DNA from: Linanthus parryae
Lineage: Eukaryota; Streptophyta; Magnoliopsida; Ericales; Polemoniaceae
NCBI GenBank assembly: GCA_023055425.1
Contig: JALGPY010000006.1
Location: 93,159,935 to 93,223,934 of the forward strand
DNA length: 64,000 bases
Direction of reading: 5' to 3'
Shown: in pieces, positions 46,801-56,306 of the stretch
How the letters are laid out: every line of letters starts with the position of its first letter
How positions within the stretch are numbered: the first letter of the stretch is position 1
Notes under the pieces: model-generated
Seen by the model: the letters and a program-made list of their open reading frames with translations, nothing else
Database searches by the model: none
What the model was told of the DNA's origin: nothing
Translations under genes and position numbers: made by a program

Positions 46801-48072
46801 TAGTTTGGAAGGATGGGTCGCATTGGTTAAGCTCCGACGAACTTCTCGCCGGAATCCATGGAGGTCGTCGGTGGGTTTGCTTCCGCCGCTTCCGTTGCTT
46901 CCTCTGCTGCTGTGGATGGTGGTGGATATTTTGAACAAGGAAGCGAGGGGAGAGAGGTAGGGAGATGGGGAACGAGAGAGAGAGAGATAGATGGCAGTAG
47001 TGGTGGCGGTGATTTTTCTGGCGGTGGATGCGACCATTGTTGCTGCTGCTGCTGCTTCTTCGTTGCTGGTCAGAATAGAGAGAAGAGAGAGAGGGACAGA
47101 GAGTTAGTGAGAGATAGACATATGGTGGTGAGGTGGTGATGGTGTTGGTGGCGTCGGGGGTGGGGGTGGGTCTTCTCTCCGGTGGCAGCGGCGGTGGTGG
47201 CTTGGCCGTTGCCTCTGATGCTGCTGCTGGCAGAGAGATAGAGGGAGAGATATGGAGAGAGGAGGAGGAGGTGGTGTAGGCGTTGGGGTGGTATTGGTGT
47301 TGGGAGTGGTGGTGATCTCGAGGGTGGTTTCCGAAGGGAGAAGGAGAAGATATAGGGAGGGAGAGATGAGAGACGTACGGGAGAGAGGGAAAAGATTGGG
47401 AACCAAAAAAGTTGGGTTTCCTAAGTAGGTTTCTAGGTAGATACAAACACATCCCCCTAGTTAACATAAACTTTATAAATACCCCCCCCCCCCAACTTAA
47501 CTATTTAACATCAACTAAATTACAACTACCTGCCTACTAGCCATTTATTTCGAAAATAACTATTTAAATCTTACGAAAAAATACGTCAATAATATTTAGA
47601 AAAAGGCGGGGTGTTACACTCTATGCTTGCTTCCTATCATGCCCGATAGCTATCTTTATAGATTCCCGGTTAAGGCGCAACGTTGGATAACATCAAGGCA
47701 TGATATTACACAACTAGAGTATCTAGTGACTTCAAGTCTAAGGATTACAATATTATTAGCACTATGAGAAGCGATTGTGACTTTGACATAATCTAATGTC
47801 TTCTTCTCGTCATGGGTCAATCCAGTATGCCATTACTCCTAATGCATACCCATGTGTTAGAATTGATATCTCCATATCAATCTACACACAAACTAGTCTA
47901 TATTTGATTGTCCTATTAACCAATATAATGGACTAGGGATATTTAAGATAAAAAACACATTGTATCTAAGGACTTCATTATATGAAATATCACAATAATT
48001 AATAAATGAATATTCTAGCCAAAACATCGTTCATACTAAATATAGATTTCCTGTAGGGCACCTACTCCAATA
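43880..48072 (-). repeat. 3' LTR of copia A (split by a solo LTR)
   Basis: Pieces are 43880-44834 and 47619-48072 (each includes one TSD copy of the inserted solo LTR). Aligned with the LTR of copia B it shares cgcagcgga near its 3' end, the TATA region cctttatatag at 44277-44287 (ctatataaagg on the minus strand), gattggacacgagacat, and gacttcaagtctaaggat. The purine tract (gtctcccact on +) follows at 48073. Confidence 0.85.
44835..47618 (-). repeat. Gypsy-type solo LTR inside the copia A LTR
   Basis: It is 2784 bp. On the minus strand it begins TGTAACACCCCGCC at 47618. It is flanked by a perfect 5-bp TSD CTCTA (44830-44834 and 47619-47623). It shares cctgcggttttaaaat..gcaaaa..cgacgc with the solo LTR at 58124-61522, as well as the TGTAA(C/T)ACCCCG start. 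The other end has lost the expected CA-type terminus (reads ttcaacaccc on +). The long low-complexity ORFs at 46670-47467 (Ser/His/Pro-rich) lie inside this LTR and look like LTR leader sequence, not genes. No internal domain is present, so LTR-LTR recombination is the likely origin. Confidence 0.75.
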
Positions 48073-48086
48073 GTCTCCCACTGGCA

Positions 48087-48479
48087 CTAGAGCCGATCTA
48101 GTGCATCTCGTATGCCTATAGATCTAGCGTTCCCTTCATGCTTTCGCTCCGCAAGTGGCATTGTGAGCGGATCTGAAAGATTGTCATCCGTTGGAATCTT
48201 GCACATCTTCACATCTCCTTGATCGATCATATCACGAATAAGATGGAATCTCCTGAGTACATGCTTCGATTTCTGGTGTGATCTTGGTTCCTTGGCTTGT
48301 GCGATCGCTCCAGAGTTGTCACAATACAACTCTATGGGATCCACGATGCTAGGGACCACACCGAGCGCAGTGATAAACTTCTTTATCCAAACTGCCTCTT
48401 TTGCTGCTTCCGCAGCAGCAATGTACTCAGCTTCAGTTGTAGAATCAGTAACTTTCCCTTGCTTGGAACTCTTCCAGCT
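48087..48479 (-). pseudogene. Copia A RNase H, C-terminal part
   Basis: The minus strand reads WKSSKQGKVTDSTTEAEYIA, then WIKKFITALGVVPS, ELYCDNSGAIAQAKEPRSHQ, KHVLRRFHLIRDMID and CKIPTDDNLSDPLTMPLAERKH, ending IGIRDALDRL. It keeps the Glu of TEAEY and the Asp of YCDN. It is the direct continuation of the reading frame cut at 56307, where the text stops at NGGAVS. The usual TKPL near the end reads TMPL. Confidence 0.9.
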
Positions 48480-50555
48480 TGACACGATTTCTTACGTGTT
48501 ACCGCAAGTGCACGGTTCAAGTAATATAGGGCTGGTATTTCAACCCCGAGTTATCGATACCACGAGGACAGTGTTACTGTGTAATCAGAAACTAGGCTTA
48601 AAGAGTAAAAACGTAAAAAGTAAAAGGAGTAAAAATAGAATTAAACAGTATTTTTGGTAATCTTCTGATAATAAAGTCTGACTGTAAAAACTAGGGTTTT
48701 GGGTTCCTAGATTCCTGGATCCCCTAGGGTTACTATTCAGCTTTTCAGTTTTTCCGATCCAGAAACACACAGCAGTTTTGTTTATGCCAGCATACCATTG
48801 ATACAATCTCCTCTCGGTCTCATGCACCTGTCACTCTCCTACAGATTTCGGGTCCTCTCGGTCCACCTAGATCTGCAGGTTTGTTCTAAGTCTGCTAGGG
48901 TTACAGGTTCTCCTCTCGGTCTCCCCCTAAACGTCTAGCAGTTGGTCTAATGCTTCTGGGCTAGTCCCCTGATTCTCTTCACCTCTCGGTCCATCAAGGC
49001 AGAGTACTAAATCCTGTCTTCTCTTCCTAACTCTCACTGGCCACTCTCGCGCACCAGATCCTGTCTGTAGCAATCCAGGTTCATGACTCCATTCATGCAT
49101 AAAAAGTAAAAACCAAAGACAGAATAATAAACAAAACCTCTACTGTATTAAGACTTAAACAGTCATGAATCTGAAATCAAGATCTGAAGTACTGAAATCA
49201 TAAACCCTAGGTTCACCGAGAACCTAGGTAAATTGTTTAGCTAATGAAAACTAACATAAAGAACAGAAGAGAATCAAACAGGTGACAGAAAATCTGGCGA
49301 TTTCTGGGACTGCTCCGGTGCTCCCTGTCTCTGCTGTGTCTGACTCTGAATCTGTGTATTCTGTGTTCTGTGTTGTATGTTGTATCCTGAAACTGCTGGG
49401 CAGAGCTGCTTTATATACTGCTGAAGTTTCCATAGTCCTGTGCTGAAATTCCGTTTCTGCCCCTGTCTAAACCGCCCTGGGAAGCTTCTGGAAATCCTGT
49501 CCTGCGTATGAACACACCTTCCTGCTGACTTTGACTTTTCTGACGAAGTTTGACTTTTTCCTCCGTCTTCAGAAATTCTGAAAATCTTGACCTGCGTTTG
49601 AACGCACAAAGGCTGCGTTTGAACGCACATTTTGAGAGTTGACTTTTTGGGTTTGACTTCCGTTGACTTTTTGGGTGTGCGTTTGAACGCACATACTTGG
49701 TCTTCTGGTTGATTTCTGCCTGATTCTGACCTTCCTGAAATTTGAAGTTTCCTGCGTCTGAACGCAGGATGTGCGTTTGAACGCACATACTTAGTCATTT
49801 TCTGGCCAGTATTCCCTGTCTGCTGCTGCACTGTGTTGTGCGTCTGAACGCACAATGTGCGTTTGACCGCACATACTTAGTCATTTTTCTGCACTTTCTT
49901 GCGTTTAGCCAATTTTCGCCCTTATTCGGCCTCCGGGACTCATTTTTTGTGTTTGGCCACCAATCTTGCATGCAGACATAAGTTGGTTTTGACTTCGGGG
50001 CTGCGTTTGAACGCACAAAGGCTGCGTTTGAACGCACATGTGCGTCTGAACGCAGAACCTGTGCGTCTGAACGCAGATCAGCGACAGCTCCATTTTCAAA
50101 ACGTCGTAACTTCTTCGTCCGACCTCTGATTTAGCTCCGTGACCTATCGTTGGAAAGCTCTTGAAGTCTACTTTCATTTTCCGGCGGTCTCACTCCAAAA
50201 TTCATTGTAGAACTCAAGATATGATCGAAATAGTGGAGACTGGTCATTCTAGCTTCTCCAACTTTGCCTCTCTTTACTCCGCTTTAGCTCCCGTTGCTTC
50301 CGAAGTTCGTTTCATGCCTCAAATCAACCACTAAGCATCCGTTACTGTCAAGACAACATGAACAACTATACCAAGCGATTATATATGTCATTTAATATCA
50401 ATTTATGCACGAAGCCCGGATTTCACAATTAAGCTCAAACTTATCTTTTTCATACTACGGAGGCTTTGTCGGCTAAAACGTGCTCAATCATATGGAAACT
50501 CAACTTATTAAATTCTAAGATAAACTCACAGATAACTCATAAATGAGAGTTATCA
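48480..50555 (-). repeat. 3' LTR of the non-autonomous gypsy element
   Basis: It is 2076 bp. A TATA-like ctttatata (TATATAAAG on the minus strand) lies at 49410-49418. Upstream of it in the direction of transcription lies a cluster of eleven near-palindromes tgcgtttgaacgca/tgcgtctgaacgca between 49593 and 50075. Confidence 0.9.
49593..50075. repeat. Cluster of 11 near-palindromes TGCGTYTGAACGCA in U3
   Basis: Copies start at 49593, 49614, 49678, 49753, 49772, 49839, 49858 (one base changed), 50002, 50022, 50041 and 50062. The arms TGCGTT and AACGCA are inverted around a two-base centre. The other LTR has four copies only, at 55750, 55771, 55789 and 55810. Spacing is irregular (19-144 bases). 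Confidence 0.9.
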
Positions 50556-50558
50556 AAT

Positions 50559-50570
50559 ACCCCCACACTG
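50559..50570 (-). other. Polypurine tract, with four exact internal copies
   Basis: On the minus strand CAGTGTGGGGGT, three bases before the 3' LTR. The same 12-mer (ACCCCCACACTG on +) recurs at 51348-51359, 52155-52166, 53270-53281 and 54230-54241. The last two are inside the 494-codon ORF, both read as Gln-Cys-Gly-Gly. Confidence 0.8.
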
Positions 50571-52563
50571 AACTTTGCTCGCCCCGAGCAAACTCCAGCT
50601 ATATACTACCACTGCATACTATCCCGAATCAATCTAGAGCGTTGTAACTGCATTTATTTAAAATCTGTGTTTTTTATGAGACTGGGCAACCTCTTTAACT
50701 CAAACTGGACATCATCAATCTCTCATATTCCCCTAAACTTCTAAAACTGTAGTGATCGGAAGAACTTGCGGCCAGCCTAGGTTAGGAACAAGCACGAACA
50801 CAACTTACTTCTGCTTTTGCACACAAACCGAATGTATCCCTAACGCACACCTTCCGTGCTTTTACTCTGGGTGTAATGTAAATCTGCCGGCTTTGGGACG
50901 GTAGGATAAGTCATTTAGAAGCGAAGTCCTAAACGTCACAGCACACTCACAAATACCCAAATCTCACACTCCCTCACCAAGAAGACAGAAACTGACCCAA
51001 ATCACCTAAGATTCTAGACACTCAATTTTCCCAATCCTGGTGTAAATGCCGTTCTCGCGGCCACAACTGTGAAAGAATGCGAACCTGTTATAAACTTTGC
51101 CTAGCCTGGCGTTTTGAAATAAAAATCAAGTAAGCACCCTGAAACTCTGTCTTTGCTGTTTTTCTTTTTTTTTTTCTTTTTTTTTTTCTTTTTTGATTTC
51201 TTTTCTTTTCTAATTTTTCTCTCTCTTTTTTTTTTTCTTCTTTCAATGAGGGGCAATATATAAAAAATACTATAAACCAGGCCAGTTCTGCGAAAAACCA
51301 AACTGTGAGGTGGCACAAAAAAACAGTGAATAACATCTGAAACGACCACCCCCACACTGTTCCAAACCACGTAGTCAATATGTAAAATAATCGCACTTTT
51401 CCATCCGAACCTCCTCACTCCAAGGTTGTCTAACTAGCACAGCGCGGCCTACAAACAACCCTGTCAACCCAAGTCCCCCATGTCGTGCGGAAAATGTCAC
51501 GCACCACGGCTCTCCTCCTGTGCTCACGGTGTAATGTTATGAGTCACCGCCACACCGAAGTGTGCTGCCGTCACTATCTCACCCTTACACTCCCTCAGAT
51601 ATAACAATGAAGCTCATCCACTATCAAATATAACAAATCTGCTCTACCCCAGGAAATCCCCCTCAACTCAACACCCTCGTGCTATGACGCGTAGGAAAGG
51701 TGAAAATACTAACAATGATGCGAGTATCAAAAAACGGCTTCCTAGGTCAAAAAGGGTACCAAGGAAAGGGATAACGGATCAATGGGGCTCACTAGTGGAC
51801 CTAAGGCGCGAGACAGGACGTGAGGTCCCCTATGGCCTATCACTCCACCAAATGATGTGGTGGCCGTGATGGCGGGTTGACGACTACCTGGTGACGGTGG
51901 TCTGGCAGCTAGTAGGATACATGGCTCGGGAGACAGCTACTTGCATTTTCGGAAGTGCATTGGCTCTATAAACTCCCCTAGACAGATTCTCGCAGCTCTT
52001 CCTCACCTAAGTTCATCAATTTTCGGGAAATTTTCTATCATTAAGCTCTCTCCAGTTTTAAGCTAAATCTGTTGCCCATTCTCAAAAAATTAAATTTTTA
52101 ATTTTTTCAATTCTTTTATCAGTATAATAAAACTAATGCAGTTACAACGCCACCACCCCCACACTGGATGGTGCCATGCCCTCATGGTACTAATCATCAG
52201 GCATATAATCTGGATTGATGAGCTGGCGTGCCTCATCTACTGGGATCGGGACGACCTAATGCTAGACCGACCGCCTGACTTATGGCCTGATAGAACCACT
52301 GGCTTGCTGGCTCGAGACTGGCCGTCAGTCAACCGGCTGGTAGTATACTCAGAAAAATAAAGCAAGAGACAGAAATTAAACCTGTTCACCCGGAGTCAGT
52401 CCATACAGGTGCCTACTTTTTTTTGCAGATTCCAGCAGAGAAGGACCGTTGACCGGTCGCCGGAAAATTTCTCAACGGAAGTTGTCAACCTTTCAGGCTC
52501 TGTCGCGCTCTTCAAGTATGCAATCCCCAAGCACCATCGTCTGTGACAATGTGCTCCCTTATG

Positions 52564-52687
52564 GTCGAGTGTATTTTCGTACACCGGGGTCGATTGCTCC
52601 GATCCTGCTAAAAATTTTTCCTGAAAAATCCCCAACTCCTACGAGTCCCTGCGAAGGTCGAGTGCATCCTGTGCACCGGGGTCGATT
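52564..52687 (-). other. Pair of covarying stem-loops downstream of the ORF
   Basis: Two related segments, 52564-52595 and 52656-52686, share gtcgagtg..cac cggggtcgatt. In the first the stem is GTGTA/TACAC, in the second GTGCA/TGCAC, a T-A to C-G compensatory change. The outer TCGA words can also pair, leaving cgggg as a bulge. On the transcribed (minus) strand they lie 0.3-0.4 kb after the ORF stop. Confidence 0.55.
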
Positions 52688-52954
52688 CTTCAGGATTTTT
52701 CCAATCTGTCTTTTTCTGGCAGGCTGCCACTGGATGACAGTCTGCATCTGGCTGCTGACAGCGAGCCAGCTTTTGTACTTCAGCTCCCTGTAACCTGTTT
52801 TCTGAAATTTTCTGCATATAACTATCAGCTCACCCTCATCTCTCCTCTCAAAATTTATTAAACAGTAAATAAATTATCAATTTAATCCTACTCCTAAATT
52901 GGGTTACCTCCCAAAAAGTGCTTGTAATTTAAGGTCGACAGCGACCAAGTTACC

Positions 52955-54439
52955 TCAACCTTTGATAAATTTGGAGGCTTCTTTATCTCTCCACTTCTTC
53001 TTCTTCCACCATCTGTTCTCAATGATCCTCATCTCACGTGCACACTCATTCATTTCACGAGGTGAAAAGTTGTGGAAGATGATTTCTTTGATCTTGCACT
53101 TTTTCTTCTTGATCAGCTTCCACTCATCATTCACCGGCGTTTCTGTGAATATTTTTACGAAATCCTGCTGATGAACTTCACCCCTGAATGCTTGCGTTGG
53201 ACACTGGAATTTCAAATCATACCTAGTTGACTCTTGATGTTGAACAACCCGTGCAGACAGATTATCAGTACCCCCACACTGTGTGATTTCTAATCCCTTT
53301 TCTGTGTCATGTGCAATGTCACTAGAACAGTCCATAGAGAAAGGATTTGGGGAATGGCCCTGGTCAGCTTTCGTGTCAGAATCTCCATACAACAGTTTCT
53401 CCAACTCATCACATACTTGATCAACATAAGACTTGGATAACTCTTCAATAGGCTGAGTTGGGATTCCTCCCTCAAATTCATCCATACCACTGGACGCAGA
53501 TTCCTCATCATTACACCCCGAGTGCTCAATATTAGTGTCTTTCACATCATTCCCAGATTTTGAAATTAACTGAGGTTTCGTCTGTGCAGGCACTATTTTC
53601 TCCAAATCTGAATCCGAATCTGAGTCTGATTCCTCATCAGAATCAAATATCAGAATTGGCTCCTGAATATTGCACACTTCTCTTGACTCGGACACCTCTT
53701 CTTCCATGACAGCAACTTGTGATGCAGCTTTTTGTTGTTCATGCGCCATCTTTGCAAAGAAGCCCTTCTGCATCTCCAGCACTGCTGGAAGCCAGTGAGG
53801 AATATATGAGTCTGTTTCCTGTGGTGCGGGTACTGGATCAGTTTCAGGCTGAACTGGACCTGATGATGTCAAATTCAGCACTTCTTCAATTTTTGGTGGC
53901 ATGAACTCTGTTTCTGGTTCTGGCATATCTGCTGAGATCCATGACTGAGAAAGTTCCTGATACTTGTTTGTCAATCGCAATATGTCACTGTTGAGTTCTC
54001 TCATCTCCTCTTCAATCTGGTCAAGGCGTGCTGAAAAAAATTTCTCCAGAATGCACTCCAATTTAGACATCCATGAGAAGAAAACTTCTTGAGTGAGCGG
54101 TTCAAAAGGTGGCGGAGGTACAAATTGAGGTGGCTCTGGGTAGTACAGAGCAGTCTCAAGATGCGCCCCTGCTTGGCAGTGCTGAAAGCTCCAGGGTTGA
54201 TAAGTTCTGCATGCCCCAGCCCAGCAACCACCCCCACACTGGATGCAGTAGGGGTAATACTGTTGATACAGCTGGGGTGAGTGCAATATGCAGGCCTCTT
54301 CATACTCATGATAATTTTTGCACTGAAAGCAATAAACTGGACGGTGTGCATCCTCTTTTCTGTGCCAATCGTGGCAGTATTCACAGTAGGGAGGACTCAG
54401 GAACTGAGTTGCCCCCGACTCAAGATTGCCGCTCCACAT
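52955..54439 (-). CDS. 494-aa Cys-rich ORF of the non-autonomous gypsy element, unknown function
   Basis: It is the only long ORF of the element and is uninterrupted. The ATG at 54439 lies about 175 bases after the primer site. Residues 1-75 are rich in Cys and His: YCEYCHDWHRKED, YCFQCKNYHEYEEAC and YCIQCGGGCWAGAC, suggesting a zinc-binding domain of CX2C pairs. A Pro/Tyr-rich linker with FVPPPPFEPL (about 105-115) follows, then a probable coiled coil LDQIEEEMRELNSDILRL (about 140-160), then a long acidic Ser/Asp/Glu part with DSDEESDSDSDSDLEK. It ends in a basic tail (KLIKKKKCKIKE, WWKKKKWRDKEASKF). The arrangement knuckle, Pro-rich, coiled coil recalls the C-terminal half of Athila-type Gag, but I see no capsid domain and cannot assign it. 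A nucleic-acid-binding role is a guess from the charged tail. Confidence 0.7.
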   Translation of the reverse strand: MWSGNLESGATQFLSPPYCEYCHDWHRKEDAHRPVYCFQCKNYHEYEEACILHSPQLYQQYYPYCIQCGGGCWAGACRTYQPWSFQHCQAGAHLETALYYPEPPQFVPPPPFEPLTQEVFFSWMSKLECILEKFFSARLDQIEEEMRELNSDILRLTNKYQELSQSWISADMPEPETEFMPPKIEEVLNLTSSGPVQPETDPVPAPQETDSYIPHWLPAVLEMQKGFFAKMAHEQQKAASQVAVMEEEVSESREVCNIQEPILIFDSDEESDSDSDSDLEKIVPAQTKPQLISKSGNDVKDTNIEHSGCNDEESASSGMDEFEGGIPTQPIEELSKSYVDQVCDELEKLLYGDSDTKADQGHSPNPFSMDCSSDIAHDTEKGLEITQCGGTDNLSARVVQHQESTRYDLKFQCPTQAFRGEVHQQDFVKIFTETPVNDEWKLIKKKKCKIKEIIFHNFSPREMNECAREMRIIENRWWKKKKWRDKEASKFIKG

Positions 54440-54618
54440 GCCTATAATTTCTCTGGCCCCTTGCGTTCCTGAGAAAACAAAGCTCCAGAAATACCCGTGA
54501 GGTAACTAGGTATAAAAATATATATATTTTTTTTTCGATTTTTTTTTTTCATTTTTTTTTTAGATTTTTTTTTTTAAACTCTCTAATCTAGTTCCTGAGA
54601 AACAATAAACCTGTCCCC

Positions 54619-54636
54619 GGCAACGGCGCCAAAAAC
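54619..54636 (-). other. Primer-binding site, Asp-tRNA type
   Basis: The plus strand tccccggcaacggcgcca reads TGGCGCCGTTGCCGGGGA on the minus strand. It lies just inside the 5' LTR edge (54638) with a short gap. It fixes the element's orientation. Confidence 0.85.
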
Positions 54637-54637
54637 T

Positions 54638-56306
54638 TGACACGATTTCTTACGTGTTACCGCAAGTGCACGGTTCAAGTAATATAGGGCTGGTATTTCA
54701 ACCCCGAGTTATCGATCCCACGAGGACAGTGTTACTGTGTAATCAGAAACTAGGCTTAAAGAGTAAAAACGTAAAAAGTAAAAGGAGTAAAAATAGAATT
54801 AAACAGTATTTTTGGTAATCTTCTGATAATAAAGTCTGACTGTAAAAACTAGGGTTTTGGGTTCCTAGATTCCTGGATCCCCTAGGGTTACTATTCAGCT
54901 TTTCAGTTTTTCCGATCCAGAAACACACAGCAGTTTTGTTTATGCCAGCATACCATTGATACAATCTCCTCTCGGTCTCATGCACCTGTCACTCTCCTAC
55001 AGATTTCGGGTCCTCTCGGTCCACCTAGATCTGCAGGTTTGTTCTAAGTCTGCTAGGGTTACAGGTTCTCCTCTCGGTCTCCCCCTAAACGTCTAGCAGT
55101 TGGTCTAATGCTTCTGGGCTAGTCCCCTGATTCTCTTCACCTCTCGGTCCATCAAGGCAGAGTACTAAATCCTGTCTTCTCTTCCTAACTCTCACTGGCC
55201 ACTCTCGCGCACCAGATCCTGTCTGTAGCAATCCAGGTTCATGACTCCATTCATGCATAAAAAGTAAAAACCAAAGACAGAATAATAAACAAAACCTCTA
55301 CTGTATTAAGACTTAAACAGTCATGAATCTGAAATCAAGATATGAAGTACTGAAATCATAAACCCTAGGTTCACCGAGAACCTAGGTAAATTGTTTAGCT
55401 AATGAAAACTAACATAAAGAAGAGAAGAGAATCAAACAGGTGACAGAAAATCTGGCGATTTCTGGACTGCTCCGGTGCTCCCTGTCTCTGCTGTGTCTGA
55501 CTCTGAATCTGTGTATTCTGTGTTCTGTGTTGTATGTTGTATCCTGAAACTGCTGGGCAGAGCTGCTTTATATACTGCTGAAGTTTCCATAGTCCTGTGC
55601 TGAAATTCCGTTTCTGCCCCTGTCTAAACCGCCCTGGGAAGCTTCTGGAAATCATGTCCTCTGTATGAACACACCTTCCTGCTGACTTTGACTTTTCTGA
55701 CGAAGTTTGACTTTTTCCTCCGTCTTCAGAAATTCTGAAAATCTTGACCTGCGTTTGAACGCACAAAGGCTGCGTTTGAACGCACATGTGCGTCTGAACG
55801 CAGAACCTGTGCGTCTGAACGCAGATCAGCGACAGCTCCATTTTCAAAACGTCGTAACTTCTTCGTCCGACCTCTGATTTAGCTCCGTGACCTATCGTTG
55901 GAAAGCTCTTGAAGTCTACTTTCATTTTCCGGCGGTCTCACTCCAAAATTCATTGTAGAACTCAAGATATGATCGAAATGGTGGAGACTGGTCATTCTAG
56001 CTTCTCCAACTTTGCCTCTCTTTACTCCGCTTTAGCTCCCGTTGCTTCCGAAGTTCGTTTCATGCCTCAAATCAACTACTAAGCATCCGTTACTGTCAAG
56101 ACAACATGAACAACTATACCAAGCGATTATATATGTCATTTAATGTCAATTTATGCACGAAAACGCCCGGATTTCACAATTAAGCTCAAACTTATCTTTT
56201 TCATACTACGGAGGCTTTGTCGGCTAAAACGTGCTCAATCATATGGAAACTCAACTTATTAAATTCTAAGATAAACTCACAGATAACTCATAAATGAGAG
56301 TTATCA
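54638..56306 (-). repeat. 5' LTR of the non-autonomous gypsy element
   Basis: It is 1669 bp. Identical to the 3' LTR over most of its length; about 408 bp are missing, corresponding exactly to the distance between two copies of gctgcgtttgaacgcaca-containing direct repeats in the 3' LTR (around 49594 and 50003). Confidence 0.92.

Larger units (their letters stand above)
48480..56306 (-). mobile_element. Young non-autonomous gypsy element (LARD-like, Tat/Athila-type primer site)
   Basis: LTRs at 54638-56306 (5', minus strand) and 48480-50555 (3') begin TGATAACTCTCATTTATGAG and end AATCGTGTCA. A perfect TSD CAGCT lies at 48475-48479 and 56307-56311, inside the RNase H of copia A. Apart from a 0.4-kb length difference, I count only about ten differences between the LTRs, so insertion is recent. 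The primer site next to the 5' LTR is TGGCGCCGTTGCCGGGGA, the Asp-tRNA type used by Tat/Athila gypsy elements. The 4.1-kb interior has one 494-codon ORF and no protease, RT, RNase H or integrase, so it must rely on another element to move. Confidence 0.9.

Noticed and set aside
46670..47467. A 265-codon minus-strand ORF and overlapping ORFs (Ser/His/Pro-rich) on both strands
   Set aside because: It lies inside a solo LTR, has low-complexity composition from GA/CT-rich leader DNA, and overlaps similar ORFs in other frames.
49274..49855. A 193-codon minus-strand ORF with repeated CVQT/CAFKR
   Set aside because: It is generated by the repeated U3 palindromes of the LTR; the same repeat is read in several frames and the other LTR breaks it.
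49593..50075. CRISPR-like array of regularly repeated palindromes
   Set aside because: Spacing is irregular (19-144 bases), there are no equal-length spacers, and it sits in a plant LTR.
51088..51418. Two minus-strand ORFs with long Lys/Arg runs
   Set aside because: They come from an imperfect poly-T/CT tract (51160-51240) in the gypsy element and have no other support.
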